Origin: Guptibacillus hwajinpoensis
GTDB lineage: Bacteria > Bacillota > Bacilli > Bacillales > Guptibacillaceae
Assembly: GCF_001039475.1 (NCBI RefSeq)
Contig: NZ_LELK01000004.1
Span: 433,055-497,054 of the forward strand
DNA length: 64,000 nucleotides
Direction of reading: 5' to 3'
This document shows positions 26,491-35,264 of the stretch, one piece after another; the stretch's first letter is position 1, and each line of letters starts with the position of its first letter. The notes beneath the pieces were generated by a model. It had not been told where the DNA came from. It saw only the letters and a list, made by a program, of their open reading frames with translations, and ran no database searches. The position numbers were made by a program, and so were the translations under genes.

Positions 26491-27311
26491 TGGTTCAATC
26501 ACTAAGAAAGGCGCCTTTATATCTAGTAGGTCTACTGCTTCTCGTATTTACTGGTTATCCATTTGTTTACATGATTTCGACTTCCTTAAAAGATCAGAGC
26601 ACATTCTTTGAGAAGCCGTTCGCCATCTTTACTAGCATAAAACTAGGAAACTATGCTGATGTCTTTCAGATGGGATTAACACGATACTTCTTGAATAGTA
26701 TTCTTGTTTCGGTTGTAGCTGTTGTGGCGGTTATGTTGATTGCCGCTCTTGCGAGTTACCCATTAAGCAGAATGAAATTTCGCTTGAACCGCGGATTGTT
26801 TCTTCTTTTTATTTCAGGAATGATGCTTCCGATTCATGCTACGTTAATTCCGATCTTCAAGTTGTCACAAGATATGGGATTATATGATTCATTGCTTGCC
26901 CTGATTGGACCATACATCGCATTCAGTCTACCGATTTCAATTTTTATTTTAACGCAATTCATGCAGGAAATTCCGAAGTCACTGGAAGAAGCAGCGAAGA
27001 TCGATGGATGCTCCCATTTTGGAATCTTTTGGCGTATTATGCTTCCAATGCTAACACCTGCACTCATGACGGTTTTCATTTATAACTTTATCCATCTGTG
27101 GAATGAATTTATCTTTGCGCTTGTCCTTGTTTCCAGTCCGGAAAATATGACATTGCCATTAGGATTACAGGACTTCTATGGGGAATTCTCAGTCAACGTA
27201 CCAGGTTTGATGGCAGCGTTATCATTGGCAAGTCTACCAATGCTCGTTGTGTACTTGTTCTCGCAAGAAAAAGTTGTTAAAGGACTAACAGGTGGAGCGG
27301 TAAAAGGATAG
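26490..27311 (+). CDS. Sugar ABC transporter permease (MalG/UgpE type)
   Basis: 273 residues with six TM helices and EAA loop KSLEEAAKIDGCSHFGIFWRI. The ATG overlaps the preceding stop by 1 nt (TAATG), giving translational coupling. Partner of the upstream permease in a CUT1 importer. Confidence 0.9.
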   Translation: MVQSLRKAPLYLVGLLLLVFTGYPFVYMISTSLKDQSTFFEKPFAIFTSIKLGNYADVFQMGLTRYFLNSILVSVVAVVAVMLIAALASYPLSRMKFRLNRGLFLLFISGMMLPIHATLIPIFKLSQDMGLYDSLLALIGPYIAFSLPISIFILTQFMQEIPKSLEEAAKIDGCSHFGIFWRIMLPMLTPALMTVFIYNFIHLWNEFIFALVLVSSPENMTLPLGLQDFYGEFSVNVPGLMAALSLASLPMLVVYLFSQEKVVKGLTGGAVKG

Positions 27312-27336
27312 AGAGGTTTAAAAGGAGTGAGAGAAG

Positions 27337-28425
27337 TTGGACAAAATTAGAATTGGTGTGATTGGCTGCGGAAATATTAGCGATATTTATTTAACGAACC
27401 TTCGAGAACTGGAGAGTCTTGAAGTGGTTGCAGTAGCCGATCTGAATCATGAGAAAGCAGTTGAGAAAGCGAATAAATACGGGATTGATCTAGTGCTCGG
27501 GGTAGATGAATTACTTGATGATGATGCGATTGATCTCGTTCTTAATTTAACTATTCCGGCGGCACATGCAGAGATCAGTTTACGTGTAATAGAAGCAGGA
27601 AAGCATGTCTATTCAGAGAAACCGCTCGCGATTACGCTTGAGGATGGCAGAAAAGTGTTAGCGAAGGCTGAAGAGAAGGGTCTCTTAGTCGGATCGGCTC
27701 CGGACACATTTCTGGGTGGGGGTCTTCAGACATGCAAGAAGCTCATTCAGGACGGCGCAATCGGAGAACCAATTGCTGCGACAGCATTTATGATGGGGCA
27801 TGGTCCTGAGAGCTGGCATCCAGATCCGGAATTCTTCTATCGTGCTGGTGCCGGACCAATGTTTGATATGGGTCCTTATTATTTATCGGTTCTTATCAAT
27901 TTAATTGGACCTGTTCAGCGTCTCACTGGATCGACGCGAGTGACGTCACCTGAACGGACGATTACAAGCGAGCCAAAGTACGGTCAGAAAATTAAGGTGG
28001 AGACGCCTACGCATGTAGCGGGGATTCTGGACTTCGAAAATGGTGCGATTGGAACGCTGATTACGAGCTTTGATGTGTGGGGATCTAAAACACACTTTAT
28101 AGAAATCTATGGAACGAAAGGTTCACTGAGTGTACCCGATCCGAATACGTTCGGCGGACAAGTGCTCTTGAGGAAACCTGGTGAAGTAGAATGGTCTGAA
28201 ATTGCTATTACCCATGGCTCTATTGATAATAGTCGCGGAATCGGTGTAATCGATATGGTAGATGCTTTGAAAAATAGGCGGCCGCATCGAGCAAATGGAG
28301 AACTTGCTTATCATATACTGGAAACCATGCATGGCATTCATGAATCGTCAATAAAAGGTGAGCATTACCGGATGACAAGCACGTGCCGTCAACCTGAAGC
28401 ACTTCCGAGTGAAATTACAAAATGA
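27337..28425 (+). CDS. Gfo/Idh/MocA family oxidoreductase
   Basis: 362 residues. Rossmann start IRIGVIGCGNISDIYLTNL (GxGxxS type), the EKP motif (VYSEKPLAI) with the catalytic Lys near residue 95, and a C-terminal beta-sheet substrate domain (DMGPYYLSVLINLIGPV carries the family Asp-Tyr pair). It uses NAD(P) to oxidise or reduce a sugar or inositol hydroxyl. The start is TTG 27337 with AAGGAG 9 nt upstream. It is paired with a second such enzyme, as in systems that oxidise, process and re-reduce a glycoside. Confidence 0.88.
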   Translation: MDKIRIGVIGCGNISDIYLTNLRELESLEVVAVADLNHEKAVEKANKYGIDLVLGVDELLDDDAIDLVLNLTIPAAHAEISLRVIEAGKHVYSEKPLAITLEDGRKVLAKAEEKGLLVGSAPDTFLGGGLQTCKKLIQDGAIGEPIAATAFMMGHGPESWHPDPEFFYRAGAGPMFDMGPYYLSVLINLIGPVQRLTGSTRVTSPERTITSEPKYGQKIKVETPTHVAGILDFENGAIGTLITSFDVWGSKTHFIEIYGTKGSLSVPDPNTFGGQVLLRKPGEVEWSEIAITHGSIDNSRGIGVIDMVDALKNRRPHRANGELAYHILETMHGIHESSIKGEHYRMTSTCRQPEALPSEITK

Positions 28426-28438
28426 AAGAGGGATGGAG

Positions 28439-29482
28439 ATGCAGAAAATGAAAGTAGCTATTATCGGATGCGGAAGTATTGCAAGGCGACGTCACTTACC
28501 GGAATATCGGTCTCATAAACAGGTTGAAATCGTAGCGGTTTGTGATGTTGTGAAGGACCGTGCTGAGGAAATGGCGAGGGAATATGGCGGGGTGGCCTAT
28601 ACGGATTATCGTGATTTATTAGAGGATAATAAAATCGATGCAGTAAGTGTATGTCTACCAAACTCTTTGCATGCCCCTGTTTCCATTGCTGCATCAAATG
28701 CAGGGAAGCATGTGTTGTGTGAGAAGCCGATGGCGACCTCACGTGAAGAAGCTGAATCTATGATTCGGGCTGCAAAGGCAAATGACAAAAAACTGATGAT
28801 TGCTCATAACCAACGGTTTGTAGATTCTCATGTGAAAGCAAAAGAGCTGATTGAAAGTGGAAAAGTTGGTAAGATCTATAGCTTTCGGACTACATTCGGC
28901 CACCCGGGACCTGAGAGCTGGAGCATTGATGGAGCGACTAGCTGGTTTTTCGATAAAGAAAGAGCATTTATTGGTGCCATGGGGGACCTTGGTGTACATA
29001 AATCAGATTTGTTGAGATACCTTCTTGGAGAAATTGTTGAAGTAGGAGCATTTGTTGGAACGAATGCCAAGGAAAATACAAATGTGGATGACAACGCAGT
29101 ATGTATTCTTAAGACCGAAACAGGTGTTGTAGGTACTCTAGCAGCTAGCTGGTCTTATGTATCAGGCGGGGACAATTCTACGATTATTTATGGTGAAAAT
29201 GCTGTTCTGCGTCTTGAAGATGACCCGGACTATTCATTAGTTGTTGAGTATAAGAACGGTGACGTGGTAAAGAATAAACTCCAAAAAATCCAGACGAACG
29301 AAGAAGGTGGACAACTGAATACCCATGTGATTGAGAAGTTTGTGGATTGCATTGTAAATGATGAAGTTCCAAAAGTGAGTGGGGAAGAAGGAATGAAGTC
29401 ATTGGACGTTATCCTGGCTGCGCTTGAAGCGAATGAAACCGGTCGTGTTGTTAAGGTGGATGTTGGTAGAGCTGTGGTTTAG
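28439..29482 (+). CDS. Gfo/Idh/MocA family oxidoreductase (second)
   Basis: 347 residues. VAIIGCGSIARRRHLPEY is the dinucleotide loop, HVLCEKPMAT the EKP motif, and DLGVHKSDLLRYLLGE the catalytic-domain helix with the conserved Asp-x2-His-x3-D/N. ATG 28439 follows GAGGGA at 6 nt; ATG 28448 is nearly as good, and an in-frame GTG at 28409 overlaps the upstream gene. It differs clearly from the preceding paralogue, so the two probably act on successive intermediates. Confidence 0.88.
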   Translation: MQKMKVAIIGCGSIARRRHLPEYRSHKQVEIVAVCDVVKDRAEEMAREYGGVAYTDYRDLLEDNKIDAVSVCLPNSLHAPVSIAASNAGKHVLCEKPMATSREEAESMIRAAKANDKKLMIAHNQRFVDSHVKAKELIESGKVGKIYSFRTTFGHPGPESWSIDGATSWFFDKERAFIGAMGDLGVHKSDLLRYLLGEIVEVGAFVGTNAKENTNVDDNAVCILKTETGVVGTLAASWSYVSGGDNSTIIYGENAVLRLEDDPDYSLVVEYKNGDVVKNKLQKIQTNEEGGQLNTHVIEKFVDCIVNDEVPKVSGEEGMKSLDVILAALEANETGRVVKVDVGRAVV

Positions 29483-29484
29483 AG

Positions 29485-29612
29485 AGTCAGGGGAAGGTCC
29501 TCATGATTCATTTCAAAGTATGTAAAGGTAAAGTAGAGCTAGGACGATATCTGCACGAATAATTAGCTTTCCTTGTTTTATGAATACAAGTGAATCAACA
29601 GTCCCGTACTGC
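29485..29612. repeat. Degenerate composite REP element
   Basis: Left cap GTCAGGGGAAGGTCCTCATG then ATTCA (29485-29510) and a worn right cap GTGAATCAACAGTCCCGTAC (from 29590). No central hairpin remains; the hairpin lies just outside at 29624-29660. Confidence 0.5.
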
Positions 29613-29623
29613 TAATCCCTTAA

Positions 29624-29660
29624 AGAAAAGGGCGAAACCATCTTGGTTTTGCCCTTTTCT
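29624..29660. terminator. Bidirectional terminator between convergent genes
   Basis: AGAAAAGGGCGAAACCA and TGGTTTTGCCCTTTTCT, a perfect 17-bp stem with 3-nt loop, with A- and T-rich arms. It serves the sugar operon (plus) and the ImmA-like gene (minus). Confidence 0.85.
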
Positions 29661-29673
29661 GTACCAACCCATT

Positions 29674-30090
29674 CTAAAACTCCCGATCGATCTCCCGCAA
29701 CTTATCATAAGACTCCTTCAAATGATCAGGAACAAACTTCCGCCCGAATTCCCAGGCGTTCTCTTCAATTTCAGCGAGAAGCTTTTGCTGAACTTCCTCA
29801 TCTTCGTACATTAAGATCCTCAAGTCATGCCTGTGCTTTTTAAAGTCTAAATAATATCCGATCTCGTGGTAGAGAAGGAGTAGAGCGATATTTTCTTCGT
29901 TTTCTTTTAGTTTAAAGTTTACTTTTGCTTGGTACCCGTTGATTTGTAAATAGTTAAATTTAATCGTGTTCGTTGATACGTTATAGCTCATTGGAGCGTT
30001 TAGCTCGTTATTGAATTCATAATTGATCGCTAAATCGTGTTCTTCCAACGTGTCTTTAATAATTTTTTCGACATCCCATATATATAACAT
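29674..30090 (-). CDS. ImmA/IrrE-like protein with degenerate metal-binding motif
   Basis: 138 residues. The helix LLLYHEIGYYLDF lies where metallopeptidases of the ImmA/IrrE group have HExxH followed by a third Glu ligand (candidate in EIEENAWEFGRKF). Here the second His is Tyr (HEIGY), so zinc binding by the usual triad is unlikely. The N-terminal IKDTLEEHDLAINYEFNNELNAPMSY is typical of small cytosolic metallopeptidases. No HTH partner is adjacent. Function unknown; possible inactive relative or divergent metal site. Confidence 0.55.
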   Translation of the reverse strand: MLYIWDVEKIIKDTLEEHDLAINYEFNNELNAPMSYNVSTNTIKFNYLQINGYQAKVNFKLKENEENIALLLLYHEIGYYLDFKKHRHDLRILMYEDEEVQQKLLAEIEENAWEFGRKFVPDHLKESYDKLREIDREF

Positions 30091-30217
30091 GTTTCTTAAT
30101 CACTACCTTTTTGTAAAGCTATCTTGTTAATGCACTATTTTAAACCATCCTACGCTATCCTACCACTATTTTTGGGTAGAAGAGCAGTAAATGAGTGGAA
30201 CTGTTCCTCGTGATCAA

Positions 30218-31420
30218 CTATAAAATTATAAACGGAGTATGATCGCTCATCTTTACTGTCTTCTCTACTCTTTCGTTACCCCTGATAATCATATAGCTAA
30301 CTGTTTCTTTCCTTGTTGGCGCATAGTTCACGCTGTGTGATTGAAGAAGTTTTTCTGATAGAAACAGGCTAGTTAAATCGTTAACAGTTAATTGATAATA
30401 ACCAGTGTTGTCCGGATCCGTCTTGCAGTTCTCTTCATTCTCCGTAATGTTAATCTTGCCTTTCCCTTTTAGTAGTAAAAGGCAATAGTCCTCATCAAGA
30501 AGATACGATTCGTTTGCTCTGGTATCACTGATTTCGAGCTTTTGCGAAATGATCGGAAGACTTTTAAAGAGAACTTCATTATGAGTTCCTTTTACAACAT
30601 GTTTGTCTCCATCGATCGCAAACACGCTTTTTAACGCTGCGTTCCCATCTCCAGCATCCGTTTTGATTGCGTTGATCACTTTACCATCGACCCATTCTTG
30701 TTTGGAAGAGGAAGGCACTACTTCGAAGTATTCAATTGTTTCTTTTCCAATCCCAGCAATTAGTGTGACCGTGATCTTTCTCTTTTGTAACTTCTTCGTT
30801 TTCGAATTAAGGTGATCTAGGAAGTGATTTTTGGTTTTCATTGAATCATAGGGGATGGGGGTGTATTCGCTCTGTTTACATAGCAAATAGTTTCCGAATG
30901 ATTGACTAGGGACAATGTCGTGTAGCCCTTTAAAATAGTGATGGATCGCCGTTAGTTCGTTGGAATGGTGGACCTTTGGAAGCAACCATAAATACGCCTC
31001 CATATAAAGACGAACGAGATTGATCTTTTCTCCTGAATTGATCGGAAGAGAGCCGCCAGTCCAATAGCTAAAGTTAGGAGGTGATCCTGCATTCGGTGTA
31101 CACATGATGATCATTTGATCGATATCGTTACTGTAATAAGAGCTTTGCGCATAGGTTCGACTCACTAATCCCCCCATACTATGGCAAACAATGTGCACCT
31201 TCTTCTGTTTTGATATTTCCTTAGCTCTTTGGATCGATTCATATAAATAATGTTGTGCTGAATGACGAATAGGTTTTCGCCAATCGTAATAAGCGATGAA
31301 TAGATTTTCCCCTTCAGTGAGCCCTAATTCCTTCTGGAGCAACTCGATAAAAGGCTTATAAACAATACCGGCAACACCAAAGTGCCAATCTCCAGTCCCT
31401 GGAATAATTTCATCACTCAT
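30218..31420 (-). CDS. Lipase-like alpha/beta hydrolase (N-terminus possibly disrupted)
   Basis: 400 residues from ATG 31420. Nucleophile elbow CHSMGGLVSR (catalytic Ser near residue 81) and GDGNAAL..HNEVLFK late in the protein suggest the Asp and His of a class 3-like or PGAP1/LCAT-type lipase. No signal peptide. The reading frame stays open upstream and encodes LHHLGRKNEYPVVFVPGLFG directly before the ATG, the strand and oxyanion-hole segment every such enzyme needs, so the true protein should start about 22 codons earlier. The codon there is ATC (31484-31486) preceded by AAAGGTGG, not a standard start. The gene may have lost its initiation codon. Confidence 0.65.
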   Translation of the reverse strand: MSDEIIPGTGDWHFGVAGIVYKPFIELLQKELGLTEGENLFIAYYDWRKPIRHSAQHYLYESIQRAKEISKQKKVHIVCHSMGGLVSRTYAQSSYYSNDIDQMIIMCTPNAGSPPNFSYWTGGSLPINSGEKINLVRLYMEAYLWLLPKVHHSNELTAIHHYFKGLHDIVPSQSFGNYLLCKQSEYTPIPYDSMKTKNHFLDHLNSKTKKLQKRKITVTLIAGIGKETIEYFEVVPSSSKQEWVDGKVINAIKTDAGDGNAALKSVFAIDGDKHVVKGTHNEVLFKSLPIISQKLEISDTRANESYLLDEDYCLLLLKGKGKINITENEENCKTDPDNTGYYQLTVNDLTSLFLSEKLLQSHSVNYAPTRKETVSYMIIRGNERVEKTVKMSDHTPFIIL

Positions 31421-31729
31421 TGAACCAAAAAGACCAGGTACAAATACAACAGGATACTCATTCTTCCTTCCAAGATGATGTAGGATTGTTCCTCGCCACC
31501 TTTATGCAGTAGAGTGTATTGTTATTAATCTATTTTTTAATTGGCTCAAAAAGACTTACGAATCAGAACTGAATTGTGCTAACGATTTGTAGGAGAGATA
31601 ATGTGACATGATTGTTGTAGTGGATTTAAGTTCATGCAAAAATACTAATAATAATAAATATCAGATTAATTGGCATATTCCAAAAACGATTGTATTTTAG
31701 GGTTCTGAAAATTGAAAGGGGAAGTTAGG

Positions 31730-33013
31730 ATGGATTCGATGTTTCTGATGAATAGTCTTTGGGTGATGTTTTCAGCAGTGCTTGTTATTTTGATGTTAGG
31801 TGGCTTTATTTTACTTGAAGCAGGGTCAACGCGAATGAAAAATGCCGGGCATATTGCGGGTAAGACCATCTTTACATTTGGGATATCCTCATTAGTGTTT
31901 TGGGCAGTTGGATATGGGTTGATTTTCGGTGAAGGAAATGCGTTCTTCGGATTAACGGACTTTTTCTATTCAGGTTATGAAATTGAAGGATTAGGGCTAT
32001 CCGCACCTGTTTTCTTCTTATTCCAACTAGCGTTCGCGGGGATATCATTAACCATCGCATTTGGTGGCTTTGCCGAACGCGCGAAGTTAACTGCTTATAT
32101 TCTGTTTGCGATTCTTTTCTCAGTTCTTGTCTATCCCGTTATTGCGCACTGGATTTGGGGTGGAGGCTGGTTAGCAGAGCATGGTAAACAAGACTTTGCT
32201 GGATCAACGGTCGTGCACTTAACAGGTGCAATGGGTGCTTTTGCTGCAACGATTCTCCTTAAACCTCGTATTGGGAAATACAACAAAGATGGATCTCCAA
32301 ACAATATTGCCGGCCATAACCAGGTATTCACGGCACTTGGCGTGCTTGTTCTATGGGTAGGTTGGTTTGGATTTAATGCAGGTAGTACGTTATCTGCTGA
32401 CGCAGCATTCTTTGGCTTTGTCGCTATGAACACCAACTTAGCAGCAGGTGCTGGAGCAGTAGCCGCTTTACTTGTCGCGTGGGCCGTAACAGGAAAAGCG
32501 GATGTGCCAACGATGTTAAACGGTGCATTAGCGGGATTAGTTGCAATTACAGCGTCTTGTGCTTTTGTCGACACGTGGGGTGCCGTCGTGATTGGATTAG
32601 TTGCGGGTATGATCGTGTTCTATAGCATGAGATTCTTTGAAAAACGTAAAGTGGACGATCCGATCTTTGCTTTATCCGTTCACGGGCTAGCTGGTGTTTG
32701 GGGTACGTTATCAACTGGGTTCTTTGCCACTCCAGAACTTGCAACGGTTGGTCAACCGGGACTTTTCTACGGTGGCGGTTTCACACAGCTGGGAGTTCAG
32801 GCACTAGGTGTTGGTGCTAGTGGTGCTTACGCATTTGTTGTATCGTTTATTCTTCTACTCATCATCAAGAAAGTACTCAACGGTTTACGTGTGAGTGAAG
32901 AAGAAGAAATCATTGGTCTTGATCTCAGTGAGCACGGTAGCTACGGCTATCCAGAATTGTTGCAAACAAACTACCAGTCAGACCAACAGCTAGGCAGCAC
33001 AAAATCTAGTTAA
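31730..33013 (+). CDS. Ammonium transporter (Amt family)
   Basis: 427 residues, about 11 TM helices. Conserved segments are LEAGSTRMKNAGH at TM1-2, GGFAERAKL, HWIWGGGWLA, DFAGSTVVHLTGA (periplasmic gate and first pore His region) and the second pore His in FALSVHGLAGVWG. The start is ATG 31730 after AAAGGGGAAG; a TTG at 31712 is rejected. The C-terminal tail (EEEEIIGLDLSEHG) keeps the signature of the regulatory tail that contacts GlnK-type PII proteins. No glnK is adjacent; instead a GlnD-like nucleotidyltransferase gene follows after 36 nt. Confidence 0.92.
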   Translation: MDSMFLMNSLWVMFSAVLVILMLGGFILLEAGSTRMKNAGHIAGKTIFTFGISSLVFWAVGYGLIFGEGNAFFGLTDFFYSGYEIEGLGLSAPVFFLFQLAFAGISLTIAFGGFAERAKLTAYILFAILFSVLVYPVIAHWIWGGGWLAEHGKQDFAGSTVVHLTGAMGAFAATILLKPRIGKYNKDGSPNNIAGHNQVFTALGVLVLWVGWFGFNAGSTLSADAAFFGFVAMNTNLAAGAGAVAALLVAWAVTGKADVPTMLNGALAGLVAITASCAFVDTWGAVVIGLVAGMIVFYSMRFFEKRKVDDPIFALSVHGLAGVWGTLSTGFFATPELATVGQPGLFYGGGFTQLGVQALGVGASGAYAFVVSFILLLIIKKVLNGLRVSEEEEIIGLDLSEHGSYGYPELLQTNYQSDQQLGSTKSS

Positions 33014-33049
33014 CTAGCTACCTATTTAACGGCAATGGAGGCTGGTCGT

Positions 33050-34033
33050 ATGTATGATGGTTGTGACACTTATGAGGATCTAAGAAAAATGAGAGATAAA
33101 CAAATAAAGCAAGTTGCTAAGAATCATACTGAGCTGAATCGCTTCCATGATGGGCTGATGACTCAAGTTGTTCAGCTTGCTCAAGAGAAAGTGAAAAAAG
33201 AGTGGGGTCCAGCCCCCTCTTCTTTTTCATTTTTTCTGATGGGAAGCGGAGGTCGGTTTGAACAAGCGTTATGGAGTGATCAAGATCATGGCATTGTTTA
33301 TGAGAGTACAAGCGATGAGTCACATGATTATTTTCTCAACCTTGGCAAAGAAATTTCGGATGGATTAAATGTTGTGGGTTATGAACTTTGTGATGGACAT
33401 GTAATGGCGTCAAATCCATTGTGGTGTAAATCATTCGAACAGTGGAAAGGTCAGCTTGACGGTTGGATGGAGGAAGAAACTTTCGAAGCTGTCCGCCATC
33501 TATTGATTTTTGTTGATGCGAGAGTGATCGTTGGGCGTGATGAGTTTATTGATGATTTAAAGAAAGAAATTCACTATAAAATGGACGAATCGCCGTATTT
33601 ATTAAAGAGAATGTTGAAAAATACAATGCATGTTAAAAAGGGAGTCGGTGTATTCGGCCAGCTGCTCGCCGAAACACACGGTTCGCACGCTGGCGATGTT
33701 AATTTAAAACAGACCGCTTTCTTCCCCTATGTTAATGCAGTAAGGCTTCTTGCCTTAAAGGAGAGACTGATGAGTACGACTACGTTATCAAGACTCGCTT
33801 CTATTTCTGATCATACGCTCGGTCGCTCAGAACGGAGGGAGTATGAAGATAAATTTAGGAAGCTCTTACACTTTCGTCTAGAGTGCGGTAAACAAGAAAA
33901 TTATGATGCCGTTCACTATGTGACGATCGACTCTCTTCCTAAAGAACAGAAGAAGGAACTAAAGGACATGATGAAAAAAGGAATTGAACTGTACAACCAC
34001 ACCAAAAAGGTAATCGAAAAAGGGTGTTCGTAA
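33050..34033 (+). CDS. DUF294-type (GlnD-like) nucleotidyltransferase
   Basis: 327 residues. N-terminal helices are followed by the nucleotidyltransferase motif FFLMGSGGRFEQALWSDQDH near residues 63-82 (GSxGRxEx..SDxD), as in the DUF294 proteins related to PII uridylyltransferase, and a C-terminal substrate-binding-like helical domain (HVKKGVGVFGQLLAETHGS). No CBS or cNMP domain precedes it, so it is a short form. ATG 33050 is chosen because GGAGG lies 8 nt upstream; ATG 33035 overlaps that site. It abuts the exonuclease gene (stop 34033, start 34034). Confidence 0.82.
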   Translation: MYDGCDTYEDLRKMRDKQIKQVAKNHTELNRFHDGLMTQVVQLAQEKVKKEWGPAPSSFSFFLMGSGGRFEQALWSDQDHGIVYESTSDESHDYFLNLGKEISDGLNVVGYELCDGHVMASNPLWCKSFEQWKGQLDGWMEEETFEAVRHLLIFVDARVIVGRDEFIDDLKKEIHYKMDESPYLLKRMLKNTMHVKKGVGVFGQLLAETHGSHAGDVNLKQTAFFPYVNAVRLLALKERLMSTTTLSRLASISDHTLGRSERREYEDKFRKLLHFRLECGKQENYDAVHYVTIDSLPKEQKKELKDMMKKGIELYNHTKKVIEKGCS

Positions 34034-34765
34034 ATGCGGATGAATCACATGATTCACTATTTAAAGCAGCTATCCGGAAAGGTCAATCCGAGTATGTACG
34101 CCTCGATGCAAGATCAGTCAAATCCTCATCATATTTCGATGTTAAGGCAAATGCAAAAAGAAATGAAAATGAAAAACACGTTAGAAGTTCCTTTAAATGA
34201 ATTACGAGTTGTGGTCTTTGATCTTGAAACAACAGGATTTTATCCGAATAAAGGGGATGCAATACTCTCGATTGGGGCTGTGAAAGTAACCGGTGAAACA
34301 ATCGAAAAGGATACTTTTTATTCGTTAGTCCAATCGAGTACAGCCCCTTCTGATGAGGTTACAACATTAACGGGAATTACAGAGGAAGATCTGGAATCAG
34401 CACCACCTCTTTCAGATGTACTGGCTCGTTTCTATCAGTTTATGAAGGGCCATACCTTAGTTGCGCATCATGCCAAGCATGAACAAGCTTTCATGCAGCA
34501 TGCGAGTTGGAGTTTAATGCGCGCTAATTTTGATCATCGCATTGTAGATACTTCTTTTTTAATAAGAATTGTTGATCCGGAGCAAAGAGGGTATCAATTG
34601 GAAGACTGCTGTGCAAATTGCGGAGTCGAAGTCAAAGACCGCCATCATGCATTAGGAGACGCCAAAATGACTGCAGATCTTTGGAGTTATTATGTGAAAA
34701 AAGTTCAGGAGCTAGGGTTTACGAACTTGCGTGAGGTGTATGAGCGTGTGGCGAGGATGGGATAA
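34034..34765 (+). CDS. DnaQ-like 3'-5' exonuclease
   Basis: 243 residues with a DEDDh exonuclease domain: Exo I VVFDLETTGF (about residue 57), Exo II LVAHHAKHEQAF, and Exo III HHALGDAKMTADLW with the catalytic His and Asp. Other polymerase III domains are absent, so it is a stand-alone nuclease. It is immediately downstream of the DUF294 gene; the DUF294-DnaQ pair recurs next to transporters in other bacteria, but its role is not established. A terminator follows at 34806. Confidence 0.88.
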   Translation: MRMNHMIHYLKQLSGKVNPSMYASMQDQSNPHHISMLRQMQKEMKMKNTLEVPLNELRVVVFDLETTGFYPNKGDAILSIGAVKVTGETIEKDTFYSLVQSSTAPSDEVTTLTGITEEDLESAPPLSDVLARFYQFMKGHTLVAHHAKHEQAFMQHASWSLMRANFDHRIVDTSFLIRIVDPEQRGYQLEDCCANCGVEVKDRHHALGDAKMTADLWSYYVKKVQELGFTNLREVYERVARMG

Positions 34766-34805
34766 TGGAATTTAGAATCAAAAATCGAAAATGAATAGTC
34801 ATAGG

Positions 34806-34849
34806 AACCAGGGAGCTAATCAATGACATGATGAACTCGCCTGGTTTTT
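34806..34849 (+). terminator. Terminator, CCAGG-type hairpin
   Basis: AACCAGGGAGCTAATCA pairs imperfectly with TGATGAACTCGCCTGGTT, then TTTT. It ends the amt operon and the convergent small gene at 34866. Confidence 0.75.
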
Positions 34850-34865
34850 GCATGTGTCTTTATGA

Positions 34866-35069
34866 TTAGTTAGCTTTAGCTTTGTTGCTAAACACAGTTG
34901 CTGTTACAAAAGTTATTAGATGCAGTGCCCATATACATATTAAAGCTATATAGATCCCTTGTCGAAGAGAGGACAACTCACTCCAATTCGCTCCAAAGCC
35001 TATTTGACTCAATATAATTAGTATAAGACTAATCGATATAACCAGTTGACTTATCCATTGCTTTTTCAC
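34866..35069 (-). CDS. Small two-helix membrane protein
   Basis: 67 residues with a basic start (MKKQW), TM1 about 7-25 (LVISISLILIILSQIGFG) and TM2 about 38-60 (YIALICIWALHLITFVTATVF). The ATG at 35069 has AGGAGGTACTCGTG upstream. No family recognised; not part of a neighbouring operon. Confidence 0.65.
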   Translation of the reverse strand: MKKQWISQLVISISLILIILSQIGFGANWSELSSLRQGIYIALICIWALHLITFVTATVFSNKAKAN

Positions 35070-35264
35070 GAGTACCTCCTAAAGTGACTAGTTGGATGTG
35101 AAGTTGAGTCAGGGGAAAGATCTATATTATCACAAAGAGGTGGTGAATATGTTAAAAAGAGGTAATTTTGTTAATAGTGAGTTTCTCATTCATTCAATAT
35201 AGAATAAAAAAAAGTATCTTTGTCTGCATATATGTGAGACAAACAAGCGAAGCGGGTGGTTTTT

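Noticed and set aside
29590-29843. Overlapping plus-strand frames of 66-74 codons
   Set aside because: They are antisense to the 3' end of the ImmA-like gene and a terminator; no ribosome sites.
35149-35202. 17-codon frame with a good AGAGGTGG site (MLKRGNFVNSEFLIHSI)
   Set aside because: Too short to judge alone; no enzyme or transporter partner next to it, so not listed as a gene.
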